The position numbers and the translations under genes were made by a program. From Prochlorococcus marinus XMU1412 (GTDB lineage: Bacteria > Cyanobacteriota > Cyanobacteriia > PCC-6307 > Cyanobiaceae), in contig NZ_JAAORJ010000001.1 in the NCBI RefSeq assembly GCF_017696315.1, positions 78,452-142,451 of the forward strand: a DNA stretch of 64,000 nt, read 5' to 3'. Shown here in pieces: positions 24,733 through 33,718 of this stretch. The notes under the pieces are model-generated. The model was not told where the DNA came from, did not search any database, and was given only the letters and a program-made list of their open reading frames with translations. Positions within the stretch are counted from its first letter, which is position 1; each line of letters begins with the position of its first letter.

Positions 24733-26399
24733 TGTTAAGGCCTCCATTTTCGCAAGAACCGATACCAATAAATAATTGGGATGTAATCGTTATAGGCGCT
24801 GGAGCTGCTGGCCTTATGACTTGTCTTGAATTGCCCTCAAATTTAAAAGTGCTTCTTTTAAATAGAAATACTAGTAAGGTATCTTCCAGTAGATGGGCTC
24901 AAGGAGGAATTGCATCTGTTGTTAGACAAGATGATTCATTTGATCTTCATGCTGAGGATACTTTAAAAGCAGGTGATGGACTATGTGATGTTCAAGCTGT
25001 AGAAATGCTTGTTAAAGATGCCCCAGGCTGTGTAGAAAGGTTGCAGAATTTAGGGATGATTTTTGATCAAAGTTCTGATCAACTAGCTACTACCTTGGAA
25101 GCAGCCCATTCACGAAGAAGAGTCTTACATGTTAAAGATCGTACTGGAAGAGCATTAGTAGAAGTTCTAGAAGATCATATTGAGAATCAAAAAAATATTC
25201 TTCACTGCAGGGGTGTAAGAGTAACTGAACTTCTCATTGAACATCAAGAATGTAGAGGAGTTCAGGTTCTTGATGGAGCAAATTTATACTGGATTAAATC
25301 TAGAGCTGTTGTTTTGGCTACAGGTGGGGGTGGGCACTTATTTACAAATACAACTAATCCTGCTCAATCCTCTGGTGAAGGGATTGCTCTTGCATGGAAA
25401 GCAGGAGCTGCTATCGAAGATTTAGAGTTCGTGCAATTTCATCCAACAGCTTTAAAATTTTATGGTGCACCTTGCTTCTTAATATCTGAGGCACTTAGAG
25501 GGGAAGGAGCGATTTTAATTGATAAAAATGGTGAAAGTCCAGTTAAAAATCTTGAAAATCGTGATCTAGCTACTAGAGATCAGGTAAGTAGAGCAATTAT
25601 GAAAAATATGCATGATAATAATGTAGATCATGTTGGCTTAGACCTGCGGTATATTGACCCAGAAAAAATTGTAGAGCGCTTCCCTACGATCTTAAGTCGA
25701 TGTCAGGATTATGGCGTTAACCCTTTAAATGAGGTTATTCCCGTAGCTCCTGCAGCTCATTATTGGATGGGAGGTATTAAAACTGATCTAAATGCATGTT
25801 CAACAAGAAAAGGATTATATGCTGTTGGAGAAGTGGCTTCTACAGGTGTGCATGGTGCTAATAGACTTGCAAGTAATTCACTGATGGAGTGTCTTGTTTT
25901 CGCAAGAAAAATGTCTTCAATTGTTTTGAATGACCTTTCTAAATTTGAAAAATTTGATAGATCATTTCAAAAGTTAGATATTGAAGATCCTAAAGAAGAT
26001 CAAATTTCTATAATTGCCGAAAAAATTGATGAACTAAGAAAATTATGTTGGTTAAATTTAGGTGTATCTAGAAATAAGGTAAATATGAGTAAATTTTTAA
26101 ATTACATTCAAAATGACATAAATAAATTAAATAAAAATGATTTACTAAATAGTCTTGAAAAAATAAAATTTGATCAAAAAATAAAACTTAGTGAACGCAA
26201 TAGAAGAGCATTAAATCTTTTACTTGATTTAAAGAATAGACAAATAACCACCATAACTTTATTAAAAGCTTGTCTATTTAGAGAAGAAAGTAGAGGAGGA
26301 CATTATAGAGATGATTTCCCTGATAAAGATAAAAATTGGGAATGCCATACTAGACAACAGTTAGATCAAAAAATTCAAAAAAGATTTATTAAAAATTAA
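24732..26399 (+). CDS. nadB: L-aspartate oxidase
   Basis: Oxidises L-aspartate to iminoaspartate, the first step of de novo NAD synthesis. The 555-residue flavoprotein has the FAD motif VIGAGAAGLMTC, SSRWAQGGIASV, the substrate-site region FVQFHPTAL, and HGANRLASNSLMECLVFA. The succinate dehydrogenase flavoprotein subunit is the close paralogue, but the RWAQGGI and REESRGGHYRDDFP elements favour NadB. It is coupled to the DUF3120 gene at its start and overlaps the convergent VKOR gene by 11 bases at its end. Confidence 0.94.
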   Translation: MLRPPFSQEPIPINNWDVIVIGAGAAGLMTCLELPSNLKVLLLNRNTSKVSSSRWAQGGIASVVRQDDSFDLHAEDTLKAGDGLCDVQAVEMLVKDAPGCVERLQNLGMIFDQSSDQLATTLEAAHSRRRVLHVKDRTGRALVEVLEDHIENQKNILHCRGVRVTELLIEHQECRGVQVLDGANLYWIKSRAVVLATGGGGHLFTNTTNPAQSSGEGIALAWKAGAAIEDLEFVQFHPTALKFYGAPCFLISEALRGEGAILIDKNGESPVKNLENRDLATRDQVSRAIMKNMHDNNVDHVGLDLRYIDPEKIVERFPTILSRCQDYGVNPLNEVIPVAPAAHYWMGGIKTDLNACSTRKGLYAVGEVASTGVHGANRLASNSLMECLVFARKMSSIVLNDLSKFEKFDRSFQKLDIEDPKEDQISIIAEKIDELRKLCWLNLGVSRNKVNMSKFLNYIQNDINKLNKNDLLNSLEKIKFDQKIKLSERNRRALNLLLDLKNRQITTITLLKACLFREESRGGHYRDDFPDKDKNWECHTRQQLDQKIQKRFIKN

Positions 26400-27324
26400 G
26401 ATCTCCCTGATAGTCTGTTTTTGTTGCTAGTTCATTTAACTCACGCGTACCACTAATAATTTCTCCATTTATTTCCCATGAGGGAAATCCACTGATTCCT
26501 TTCGTTTGGCAGAGCTCATACTCATTTTCTTTTCCATCTTTAGCACATTCAATTACTCTTAATTCTTTAACTGCTTCCTGACCAAATAATTGTTTCTGAT
26601 CGTGGCAATGCGGACACCAGTATGCACTATACATAACGATATTGTTTTCACTTAAAAATTTTGCAAACTTTACCTTCTGGGGAGAGCTTGAAGTGGTAAT
26701 AATTGGCGATACATTTTCAGTGGGGTTTGCAACATCAATAGCATTAGAGGGGTCAACGTTTGTTGACCAAATTAGGCCCCCCAGCAGGACACTAATGGCT
26801 ACAATGAAACCTCTAAAAATCATAGGTTCTCTACTTTCGAACTTTGCTCCAATCATAGAAATAATAAAGATAGAAAACGATAAAATTGCTGAAAGTATAC
26901 AAAAAAAGCAATATGCCTGAATCTTAAAAAACATTATATTTATCAATAAAAAGCTAAATGTTGATGACGCACAAGAAATTAGAAATACTAACCACCATAA
27001 AAACTTATTTAGTTTTTCTTTCGGGGAAAATAAATTAAGCGAGAGTATTACTGTGATAACTAATATTGATAAATATGTTATGAATCCAGCTAATGAGAGA
27101 GGTATATTAACTTGATTATTTTCAAATAAAGTACCCCAAGGACTATTTAAAACTGTTTCACAACCATTTTGTATACCTGGGCATGAAAGCGAAGTAAATA
27201 ATCCCCAGTTTTTTAAAGTAATCGAACCTGTATCAACTATGCCTATTGTGCTAAGTATTGCGATTATGATTTTTGGCCATTTTAAATCTTTTTTATTTCT
27301 TCTGTTTAAAGTCTTAAGGGCCAT
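26389..27324 (-). CDS. VKOR-thioredoxin fusion (disulfide bond formation)
   Basis: A 311-residue membrane protein joining a vitamin K epoxide reductase homologue to a thioredoxin-like domain. The VKOR half (residues about 15-190) has four to five helices, the loop cysteines 48 and 55 (CPGIQNGC) and the membrane CXXC in YCFFC. The C-terminal part (about 225-311) is a thioredoxin fold with WCPHC. In cyanobacteria such fusions oxidise thiols in the lumen or periplasm and pass electrons to quinone, replacing DsbA/DsbB. It converges with nadB with an 11-base overlap. Confidence 0.93.
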   Translation of the reverse strand: MALKTLNRRNKKDLKWPKIIIAILSTIGIVDTGSITLKNWGLFTSLSCPGIQNGCETVLNSPWGTLFENNQVNIPLSLAGFITYLSILVITVILSLNLFSPKEKLNKFLWWLVFLISCASSTFSFLLINIMFFKIQAYCFFCILSAILSFSIFIISMIGAKFESREPMIFRGFIVAISVLLGGLIWSTNVDPSNAIDVANPTENVSPIITTSSSPQKVKFAKFLSENNIVMYSAYWCPHCHDQKQLFGQEAVKELRVIECAKDGKENEYELCQTKGISGFPSWEINGEIISGTRELNELATKTDYQGDLNF

Positions 27325-27429
27325 ATAAAAAGAAAGTTTGTTATTTACATTATCTATCCTAATATTATCTTGGCATGAGAGTTATATACGAAATGCTGTT
27401 TTAATCTTTTAATTCTTATTTTTCAACTT

Positions 27430-28794
27430 GTGAAACAAAATAGTCTCAATGTAAAAGAAAAAAAACTATCTAAGATTGCATTCAGTCATGTTGGTTGTGA
27501 GAAAAATCTTGTTGATACTGAACATATGCAGGGCTTATTAGATAAAGAGGGTTATCAAGTTGACAGCAATATAAATGATGCAAATGTTGTTGTTGTAAAT
27601 ACTTGCAGTTTTATTGAAACAGCTAGAGAAGAATCTATTAGAAAAATTCTAGAATATACAAACCAAGGAAAGGAAGTAATAGTTGCAGGCTGTATGGCTC
27701 AGCATTTTAAAGATGAGCTTATAAAAGAAATACCTGAAATAAAAGGTTTGGTTGGAACCGGAGATTATCAAAAGATAGCCAAGGTCTTAGACAGAGTAGA
27801 AAAAGGGGAAATCGTTAATGAAGTTTCAAAAATACCGGAATTTATTGCAGATGAGGAAATGCCTCGTTTTGTAGATAAAAATAAATTTGTTGCTTATCTT
27901 CGCATTGCTGAAGGCTGCAACTATAATTGCGCTTTTTGTATTATTCCTAAGTTGAGAGGTCCTCAAAGAAGTAGAACGATAGAATCTATTGTTTCAGAAG
28001 CCAAAAGTCTTGCAAAAAAGGGTATTCAAGAAATCATATTAATTAGTCAAATAACAACTAATTATGGTCAAGATATTTATGGAAAACCATCATTAGCCAA
28101 ACTTTTGAATGAGCTTTCTAAAGTTCCAATTCCTTGGATAAGGATACATTATGCTTATCCAACAGGTTTAACTGATGAAGTTATTAGAGCTTTCAAAGAT
28201 TCAAAGAATATAGTTCCTTACTTTGATTTGCCACTTCAGCATAGTCATCCAGATGTGTTGAAGAGTATGAATAGACCTTGGCAAGCGTCTTTGAATGAAT
28301 CAATTTTGGAGAAAATTAGAGAAGAAATTCCATCTGCTGTATTAAGAACTAGTCTTATTGTTGGTTTCCCAGGAGAAAAAAAAGAACATTTTGAACATCT
28401 TCTCGAATTTTTGGATAGGCACAAATTTGATCATGTTGGAGTTTTTATTTTTTCTCCTGAGGAAGGAACTGCAGCTTTTCATCTGCCAAATAAAGTATCT
28501 CCAGAGGTTGCAGAGGCAAGAAAAGATAATGTTATTTCAGTTCAACAAAATATCTCTAAAGGAAAAAATCAGACATATGTTGGTTCAAAAATGAAGATTT
28601 TGGTAGAACAAATATCTGATAATAACGAATTAATTGGTCGGTCCTACAATTTCGCGCCTGAAATTGACGGTACTGTAATTTTATCTGTTAAGGAGAAAAT
28701 TGATTTGAAAAATTATATTGGGAAATTTGTTGAAGCAAATATTTCTTTTGCTGATGAATATGATTTATATGGAGAGACTATTAAAATTTTTTAG
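27430..28794 (+). CDS. rimO: Ribosomal protein S12 methylthiotransferase RimO
   Basis: Adds a methylthio group to the conserved Asp of ribosomal protein S12. The 454-residue protein has the three domains of the family: UPF0004 with three Cys (HVGCEKN, VNTCSF, VAGCMAQ), the radical SAM domain with CX3CX2C ([11 protein letters not shown] near residue 162), and a C-terminal TRAM domain. MiaB is the paralogue; [10 protein letters not shown] is the RimO signature. It starts with GTG at 27430 and ends 2 bases before petL on the opposite strand. Confidence 0.94.
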   Translation: MKQNSLNVKEKKLSKIAFSHVGCEKNLVDTEHMQGLLDKEGYQVDSNINDANVVVVNTCSFIETAREESIRKILEYTNQGKEVIVAGCMAQHFKDELIKEIPEIKGLVGTGDYQKIAKVLDRVEKGEIVNEVSKIPEFIADEEMPRFVDKNKFVAYLRIAEGCNYNCAFCIIPKLRGPQRSRTIESIVSEAKSLAKKGIQEIILISQITTNYGQDIYGKPSLAKLLNELSKVPIPWIRIHYAYPTGLTDEVIRAFKDSKNIVPYFDLPLQHSHPDVLKSMNRPWQASLNESILEKIREEIPSAVLRTSLIVGFPGEKKEHFEHLLEFLDRHKFDHVGVFIFSPEEGTAAFHLPNKVSPEVAEARKDNVISVQQNISKGKNQTYVGSKMKILVEQISDNNELIGRSYNFAPEIDGTVILSVKEKIDLKNYIGKFVEANISFADEYDLYGETIKIF

Positions 28795-28796
28795 TT

Positions 28797-28889
28797 TTAT
28801 ATTAATTTAACTGCTCTTAATAGCTTATCTAATGCGAAAGCAGCTCCCAAACCAAAACCAATAAATGCAAAATAGAAAATGATGTTCAT
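28797..28889 (-). CDS. petL: Cytochrome b6f complex subunit PetL (30 aa)
   Basis: The reverse strand from the ATG at 28887-28889 to the TAA at 28797 encodes 30 residues: one hydrophobic helix (IIFYFAFIGFGLGAAFAL) ending in the motif LLRAVKLI. That C-terminus and length match PetL, a single-helix subunit that stabilises the dimeric cytochrome b6f complex in the thylakoid membrane. It is convergent with rimO with a 2-base gap. The identification rests on the terminal motif and length; another photosynthetic mini-subunit is the alternative. Confidence 0.72.
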   Translation of the reverse strand: MNIIFYFAFIGFGLGAAFALDKLLRAVKLI

Positions 28890-28953
28890 TAATTTTTTTA
28901 TTTTTATTTAATTTAACATCAGATGAAAAGATTAGATTTTTTCGTTTAATTTC

Positions 28954-29340
28954 TTAATCTTGGATATATGGTAATTTTTTGTATAAACATTCTTCTGCTT
29001 TTTGTAGTTCCCGGCCTAAATATAGAGCATGATCGAATCTTGTTATTAAGTCATTTCTTTCTTCAGTGATCAATATTCCAAGTTGTTTCGCACTAATTCC
29101 TTCAAAAACTTCATTACAAACTCTTTTATTTTGAGAGTCGCATTTGATTGGCTCATTTGTTTCTGGGTCAAGCGCATATCCGTCATCATTAATATTATTT
29201 AGAAAGTGCTCTAAAATTATTTTATTTTCTTCTAAATCTACCTTTATAATGAAATAACCGTTTGGATCTAAGTCTATATATCGGTTGGATAGATTATTAT
29301 CAATCTTTTTTTTTTCATCTAAACTTTGACTTGAATCCAT
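28954..29340 (-). CDS. DUF4346 family protein, 128 aa
   Basis: A 128-residue soluble protein. The core runs from YIDLDPNGYFIIKVD (residue 21) through ALDPETNEPIKCD to SAKQLGILI and the C-terminal DHALYLGRELQKAEECL. This matches the cyanobacterial DUF4346 family, found alone or linked to pterin- and folate-related domains in some lineages. No enzymatic role is established. It is on the same strand as the pterin-type genes upstream, 61 bases after the FemAB-like gene, so a shared transcript is possible. Confidence 0.78.
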   Translation of the reverse strand: MDSSQSLDEKKKIDNNLSNRYIDLDPNGYFIIKVDLEENKIILEHFLNNINDDGYALDPETNEPIKCDSQNKRVCNEVFEGISAKQLGILITEERNDLITRFDHALYLGRELQKAEECLYKKLPYIQD

Positions 29341-29401
29341 TTTGGGAATTTAATTTCTAACTATATTACTAATATAATCTTTGGTAAAGCCGAATAATTT
29401 T

Positions 29402-30556
29402 TTATTTAAAGGGTATAGATTTATTTTCAAAATCAATCTCCATCTCGGTTTGTTTGTTAACTTCATTTAGCCAAGGACTAATTATATTTTCCATATTTTT
29501 GTCAAACCACTTATGCAAGCTAATTGTGCTTTTTGCAAAAAAACCCCTCCGTCTTTTATGTTTACCACCCGCTCCAGGATCAAACAAATGGATACTATTT
29601 TTTATTGCCCATTCAATTGGCTGGTAATAGCATAATTCAAAATGTAAATTAGATATTTCTTCTTGACTACCCCAATATCTACCCCATAAGTTGTTTTGAT
29701 TTTTAACGCACATCGACATGGCAAAAATTTCATTTGAATCATGTTTTGATGCACTAAAAAGTAAAAGATTTTTTTTATTATCAACCAGTGTTTCGAAAAA
29801 TGTAGATGTTAGATATTTACTTCCCCAAACTCCCCACCTCGAGCAATGCTGTTCATAAAAATTATGCATTTTTTTTAGGATTTCTTGGTTGATATTATCT
29901 TCATTAAAAATTTCTACTTTAATATGTTGTTTAGTAATTGATTTCCTCTCTTTTTTTATATTTTTTCTCTGATTAGAGTTAAATCTAGAAAGAAAATCAT
30001 TAAATGTTTTTTCTCCATTACTTCTCCATTCACTGCTGGAATTTATCCATTCATGGTATCCCAAAGATTTAAGATGGTTGCCCCAGCTTTCATTAATATA
30101 TAAAAAATTACAACTTAGAATTTTGTTTGTAATCGCAAAGCTTTCAATGTGGTTTATAAGTAAATTTGTAATTTCGTTCTTGTCTTTATTTTTTTTATAA
30201 AGAAATTGATATCCATTTACAGGACTATAAGGACTCATTCCAATTAATTTAGGGTAATAATTTAAATTCAGCTCTTGAGCCAATCTTGCAAATGATTGGT
30301 CAAAAATGAATTCTCCATAGCTATGATTTTTTAAAAAAAGTGGGGCAATTCCTAATATCTCTTCATTTTTAACAGCAACAAAATATAGTGGCTGCCAACC
30401 AGTTTCTCTTGAAACACTTTTTGATATCTCAAGGTTTTTAAGCCAAGTCCATTCATAAAATGGATTATTAATTTCATTTGCTAATTCATTCCATATCTCC
30501 TTGGAGATTTCCTTAATTGATAATTTGACTTCAACTTTATGTATTGGTTGGTTCAT
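29402..30556 (-). CDS. FemAB-like/GNAT N-acyltransferase (COG3146 type)
   Basis: A 384-residue protein of the peptidogalycan biosynthesis/recognition type, a GNAT-fold family related to FemAB. Visible elements are NPFYEWTWLKNLE near residue 31, PYSPVNGYQFLY near 110, RFNSNQRKNIKKERKSI near 190, and the C-terminal FELCYYQPIEWAI and FDPGAGGKHKRRRGF, the last strongly conserved in this family. The acyl donor and acceptor are unknown. It lies 17 bases downstream of the RibD-type reductase on the same strand. Confidence 0.85.
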   Translation of the reverse strand: MNQPIHKVEVKLSIKEISKEIWNELANEINNPFYEWTWLKNLEISKSVSRETGWQPLYFVAVKNEEILGIAPLFLKNHSYGEFIFDQSFARLAQELNLNYYPKLIGMSPYSPVNGYQFLYKKNKDKNEITNLLINHIESFAITNKILSCNFLYINESWGNHLKSLGYHEWINSSSEWRSNGEKTFNDFLSRFNSNQRKNIKKERKSITKQHIKVEIFNEDNINQEILKKMHNFYEQHCSRWGVWGSKYLTSTFFETLVDNKKNLLLFSASKHDSNEIFAMSMCVKNQNNLWGRYWGSQEEISNLHFELCYYQPIEWAIKNSIHLFDPGAGGKHKRRRGFFAKSTISLHKWFDKNMENIISPWLNEVNKQTEMEIDFENKSIPFK

Positions 30557-30573
30557 TTATTATTGAATCTATT

Positions 30574-31224
30574 TTAAATTTTTTTGTAATGAATATGGAT
30601 TTCATTATTCATTAAATTTTTAATTGATTTTATTTCCCATAGTCTTTCGAGATTAAAAATCGCATTTGTTTTTTCTGGAGGGATCCATGTATATCTACCT
30701 CCAATAATTCGTGGAATTATTGTAATTTTTATATCTGTTATTAGATCCTCTTTTATAAATGAATTTATGAGTTTTGCACCTCCTAAAAGAGCTAAATCAT
30801 TTATCCCTTGTTTTTTGAGTGAAATTAAAGTTTTTTCCCATGAATCTTCGAAAAAGAGTTCTTTCTCGAATGCATTATTCGACGAATTATCAACTTTACT
30901 TGAGCTTATTAGCCATCTTCTAATTGGTTGACGAAAGTATTTCCAATTACCGTTAAATTTTTTGCTATTTGAAGCAACTATAGAAATTGGTTGGCTTTTT
31001 GATATATTTACTTCGTTATTATCATTTAGATTTTTAACTAGGTAAGTTGATTGATGAGCTATTAAAGTACCTAAACCAAAAATGGTGGCGTCAACCATTG
31101 ATAAGTTTTGATTTAATATTTTTTTATCTTCATTACTTCCAAGATGTGATTCTCCACCTCGAGGAAATGCAATTCTCCCATCAAGACTTGATGCTATAAC
31201 AATTATTACTCTTGGGATACTCAA
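30574..31224 (-). CDS. RibD C-terminal/dihydrofolate-reductase-like reductase
   Basis: A 216-residue protein of the RibD_C fold, without the deaminase domain of bifunctional RibD. It has the NADPH-binding features IVIASSLDGRIAFPRGGESHLGS (in part), FGLGTLIAHQSTYL and ALLGGAKLINSFI. Such stand-alone domains reduce either the riboflavin precursor or pterin/folate-like substrates. The ATGA overlap with the upstream tandem PTPS gene (31221-31224) implies a coupled pair, so a pterin substrate is a reasonable inference. It is followed 17 bases later by the FemAB-like gene. Confidence 0.82.
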   Translation of the reverse strand: MSIPRVIIVIASSLDGRIAFPRGGESHLGSNEDKKILNQNLSMVDATIFGLGTLIAHQSTYLVKNLNDNNEVNISKSQPISIVASNSKKFNGNWKYFRQPIRRWLISSSKVDNSSNNAFEKELFFEDSWEKTLISLKKQGINDLALLGGAKLINSFIKEDLITDIKITIIPRIIGGRYTWIPPEKTNAIFNLERLWEIKSIKNLMNNEIHIHYKKI

Positions 31225-32147
31225 GTTTGCGTTACTAAACTATTTTCAAATTGCAACTTCAATGAATTGGTTAACTTTTGATCAACATAAATTTCTGCAG
31301 CATTATTTGGACTCTCTTGGAGTCTTATTTTGTGTAATGTTGCACCAAGTTGATGTATTGGTTTTTTAAGAATATCAGAAATATATAAAGCTATATTTTC
31401 AGCAGTTGGAACACAATTATGGAAAAATTCTATGTCTTTATTAAGAAAAGTATGATCTAATTGTTCAACAACTAAATCGTTAATTATCTCTTGGAGGGCA
31501 GATAAGTCGCAAACCATTCCTGTTCTTTTATCAATGTCTCCTTTTACAGTTATATCGACAAGATAGTTATGACCATGTCCATTAACTCTGGCACATTTTC
31601 CATAGATTTTTTTATTTTCATCAAAGGATATCTCTTCTTTTGCAAGTCTATGAGCTGCTGCAAAATGAGTTTGTACTGTTAAAAATGCTTCCATGTTTTT
31701 TCCAAAATAATCTGCCCATAAATTTGGGTTTTCATAAAGTCTTAGACTTGTAAGAGGTAAATCATCCTTCAGACGATGCCAAATGACCTTTACTAATGCT
31801 TCAGTTGTGGGAAGTATACCCTCTTGATTATCAACATTAAATTCAGGCCAGACATCATTTAAAAAACGAAAATCTAGTTGTCCAGTAACCTTATCTTTAA
31901 TGGAGTGTTTTACATCAGAAAGATTAAGTACCATTCCATCAGAGTCTAGTTCTCCACCCATTGAAACAATAAGTTCATAATTATGACCATGTCCTGGTGC
32001 AATACTGCACTTTCCAAAAAGAGATAAATTTTCTTCTGGGCTTTTTTCAGGAAGCCAATAACGGTGACTAGAACTAAAGCAGGCACGTCGAGTTATGACG
32101 CATTCACGTCCTTTTCCATGTAATGGTTTGGATTGTGTAGAAGTCAT
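31221..32147 (-). CDS. Tandem 6-pyruvoyltetrahydropterin synthase-like protein (two PTPS domains)
   Basis: A 308-residue protein made of two PTPS/QueD folds. Domain 1 (about 18-145) has the zinc-ligand histidines 28, 53 and 55 and the nucleophile-position Cys47 (FGKC). At the catalytic Asp-His pair it reads Asp92-Phe93, so the His is missing. Domain 2 (about 150-290) has all ligands (AAAH, GHGH), YGKC and an intact LDH. The Cys-to-HGH spacing is that of the PTPS-II class acting in tetrahydrobiopterin synthesis and not the shorter QueD spacing. Domain 1 is probably structural or altered. Coupled to the reductase gene by ATGA. Confidence 0.88.
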   Translation of the reverse strand: MTSTQSKPLHGKGRECVITRRACFSSSHRYWLPEKSPEENLSLFGKCSIAPGHGHNYELIVSMGGELDSDGMVLNLSDVKHSIKDKVTGQLDFRFLNDVWPEFNVDNQEGILPTTEALVKVIWHRLKDDLPLTSLRLYENPNLWADYFGKNMEAFLTVQTHFAAAHRLAKEEISFDENKKIYGKCARVNGHGHNYLVDITVKGDIDKRTGMVCDLSALQEIINDLVVEQLDHTFLNKDIEFFHNCVPTAENIALYISDILKKPIHQLGATLHKIRLQESPNNAAEIYVDQKLTNSLKLQFENSLVTQT

Positions 32148-32197
32148 ACCTGTCTGCGATAATACTATCTTAAGGTTTTAAATACGCTTTTGTCTTT

Positions 32198-32755
32198 ATG
32201 GAACAATCCATTATCGAAAAAACAGTTCATACGATTAAGGGCAGAAGCATATTTTTAATAGGAATGATGGGTTCTGGCAAGTCACAAACTGGTTTGAAGC
32301 TGGCTGAATTATTGAAGTATAAATACATTGATTTAGATTCATTAATAGAGAAGTTGGCAAAAAAATCTATCAATCAAATTTTTAATGATGAAGGAGAAGA
32401 TAATTTCCGTGAATTAGAAGCAAACTGCCTTAAAGAAACTATCAAAATTCCTTCATTAGTAATCTCAACTGGGGGAGGAATAGTTACCAAATCGGAAAAC
32501 TGGGGAATCTTAAGACAGGGAATAATTGCTTGGATAGATCTCGACAAAGATATAGCAATTGAAAGATTGAAAAATGAGATTAAAAATAGGCCACTTCTTC
32601 AGGGAAAGAATCTAAATGATCTGTATATGAACATTTTTCAATCTAGAGAAAATTTGTATTCTCAAGCTGATCTAAGAATTCAAGTAAAAAAAGAAAATAT
32701 TGAAGAAGTTGCTATGAAAATAATTAATGCAATTCATAAAGAAATAATTAGTTAA
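32198..32755 (+). CDS. aroK: Shikimate kinase
   Basis: Phosphorylates shikimate in the pathway to chorismate and aromatic amino acids. The 185-residue P-loop protein has Walker A GMMGSGKSQTG near residue 22, the shikimate-binding DLDSLIEK and FRELEANCL segments, STGGGIV near residue 93, and RPLLQG in the lid. The start at ATG 32198 is divergent from the PTPS gene (50-base gap). Its stop overlaps the convergent CRR7-like gene by 4 bases. Confidence 0.94.
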   Translation: MEQSIIEKTVHTIKGRSIFLIGMMGSGKSQTGLKLAELLKYKYIDLDSLIEKLAKKSINQIFNDEGEDNFRELEANCLKETIKIPSLVISTGGGIVTKSENWGILRQGIIAWIDLDKDIAIERLKNEIKNRPLLQGKNLNDLYMNIFQSRENLYSQADLRIQVKKENIEEVAMKIINAIHKEIIS

Positions 32756-33009
32756 TCTGGTTCAATTCTTACTGCAAACCATTTGATAACGTATCCTAAT
32801 TTTATTTCTAATTCATAAGTGCTTTCCAATAATTCTTCAAAAAATTCCTGATCAGGATCTTCTATATTTTGATATATTGTTTGTGTTTCTGTCTTACTAA
32901 GCCAATTCTTTAACCATAAAATTGCTTCTTGCTTTGATACAATTTTTTCTTTTGAATCTGGCTCTAACAATACATAATGATCTGATGCTCTTATTAGTGG
33001 ATTTGACAT
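32752..33009 (-). CDS. CRR7-like protein (NDH-1 accessory, DUF3571), 85 aa
   Basis: An 85-residue acidic soluble protein. The layout HYVLLEPD near residue 11, AILWLKNWLS near 29 and the C-terminal GYVIKWFAVRIEPD resembles the chlororespiratory reduction 7 family (CRR7/DUF3571), a factor for the NDH-1/NDH complex in chloroplasts and cyanobacteria. The resemblance is by eye. Its ATG (33007-33009) is separated by a single base from the ATG of the divergent gene at 33011, so promoters must lie within coding sequence or the transcripts are leaderless. Confidence 0.65.
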   Translation of the reverse strand: MSNPLIRASDHYVLLEPDSKEKIVSKQEAILWLKNWLSKTETQTIYQNIEDPDQEFFEELLESTYELEIKLGYVIKWFAVRIEPD

Positions 33010-33010
33010 A

Positions 33011-33718
33011 ATGAAAATTCTTCTTGGATTAATTCTTTGCTTGATTTTTCAAGGAATTTTTTTAGAAAGTTCTTTTGCTCTAGTAGATTCTAACGTACGA
33101 GAGTTTTTGGAAAATCGTGTAAATCAATGGCCAGAATTATATTTGCCAAATTTTAAATTATCGGATACTTCTAGGGATTTAATTTATCCTAAATGGTTCG
33201 AGGGGAATTGGCTTGTTACTTCTCAAGATATAGTTAATGATTCAGAAGAGCCAGTTATTTATAAAGTAAATTTCTTTAAGAATGATTCAGATTTAATTGT
33301 TGGTAATCGTGCAAAAAATTCTGAATCTATTGGAAAAGCAATTTTTGGTGAAACCTTAATAAAGGTTGTAAATGATCCTCAATCTATTAATAATCAAATT
33401 ACTTATTTAAAAGATGATTTTTATATTGATTCAAGAATTACAGGGAGAAATCAGATCCAAGATGATGATATTTTTTTCGCAGATGAGCTAGTTATACAAA
33501 CAGCACATAAGCCAGGTGCTTCAAGGATGAATCAGGTAGAGACCATTAGTAAATTCCAAAAATGTTCCGAAGAAATATTGGAAGTTGATAATCCAATCAA
33601 ACCATCAATTTGTGGAGTGCAATATGTTGCTTCTTATGGTTCAAAAGTTGGTGATCCTTCTATTCATGCTATAAAAACAAATAAATATAAATTGAAGTTT
33701 CAATTTATTGAGAGTTAG
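33011..33718 (+). CDS. Exported cyanobacterial protein, DUF6816-like, 235 aa
   Basis: A 235-residue protein with a signal peptide (MKILLGLILCLIFQGIFLESSFA, cleavage near residue 23, judged by eye) and a mature beta-rich domain with IYPKWFEGNWLVTSQDI near residue 60. The YPxWFxGxW motif resembles a family found in cyanobacteria and plant thylakoid lumen; the DUF6816 label is tentative. A role in the lumen or periplasm is likely. Its start lies 1 base from the divergent CRR7-like start, and its end overlaps the glutathione-transferase gene by 14 bases. Confidence 0.75.
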   Translation: MKILLGLILCLIFQGIFLESSFALVDSNVREFLENRVNQWPELYLPNFKLSDTSRDLIYPKWFEGNWLVTSQDIVNDSEEPVIYKVNFFKNDSDLIVGNRAKNSESIGKAIFGETLIKVVNDPQSINNQITYLKDDFYIDSRITGRNQIQDDDIFFADELVIQTAHKPGASRMNQVETISKFQKCSEEILEVDNPIKPSICGVQYVASYGSKVGDPSIHAIKTNKYKLKFQFIES

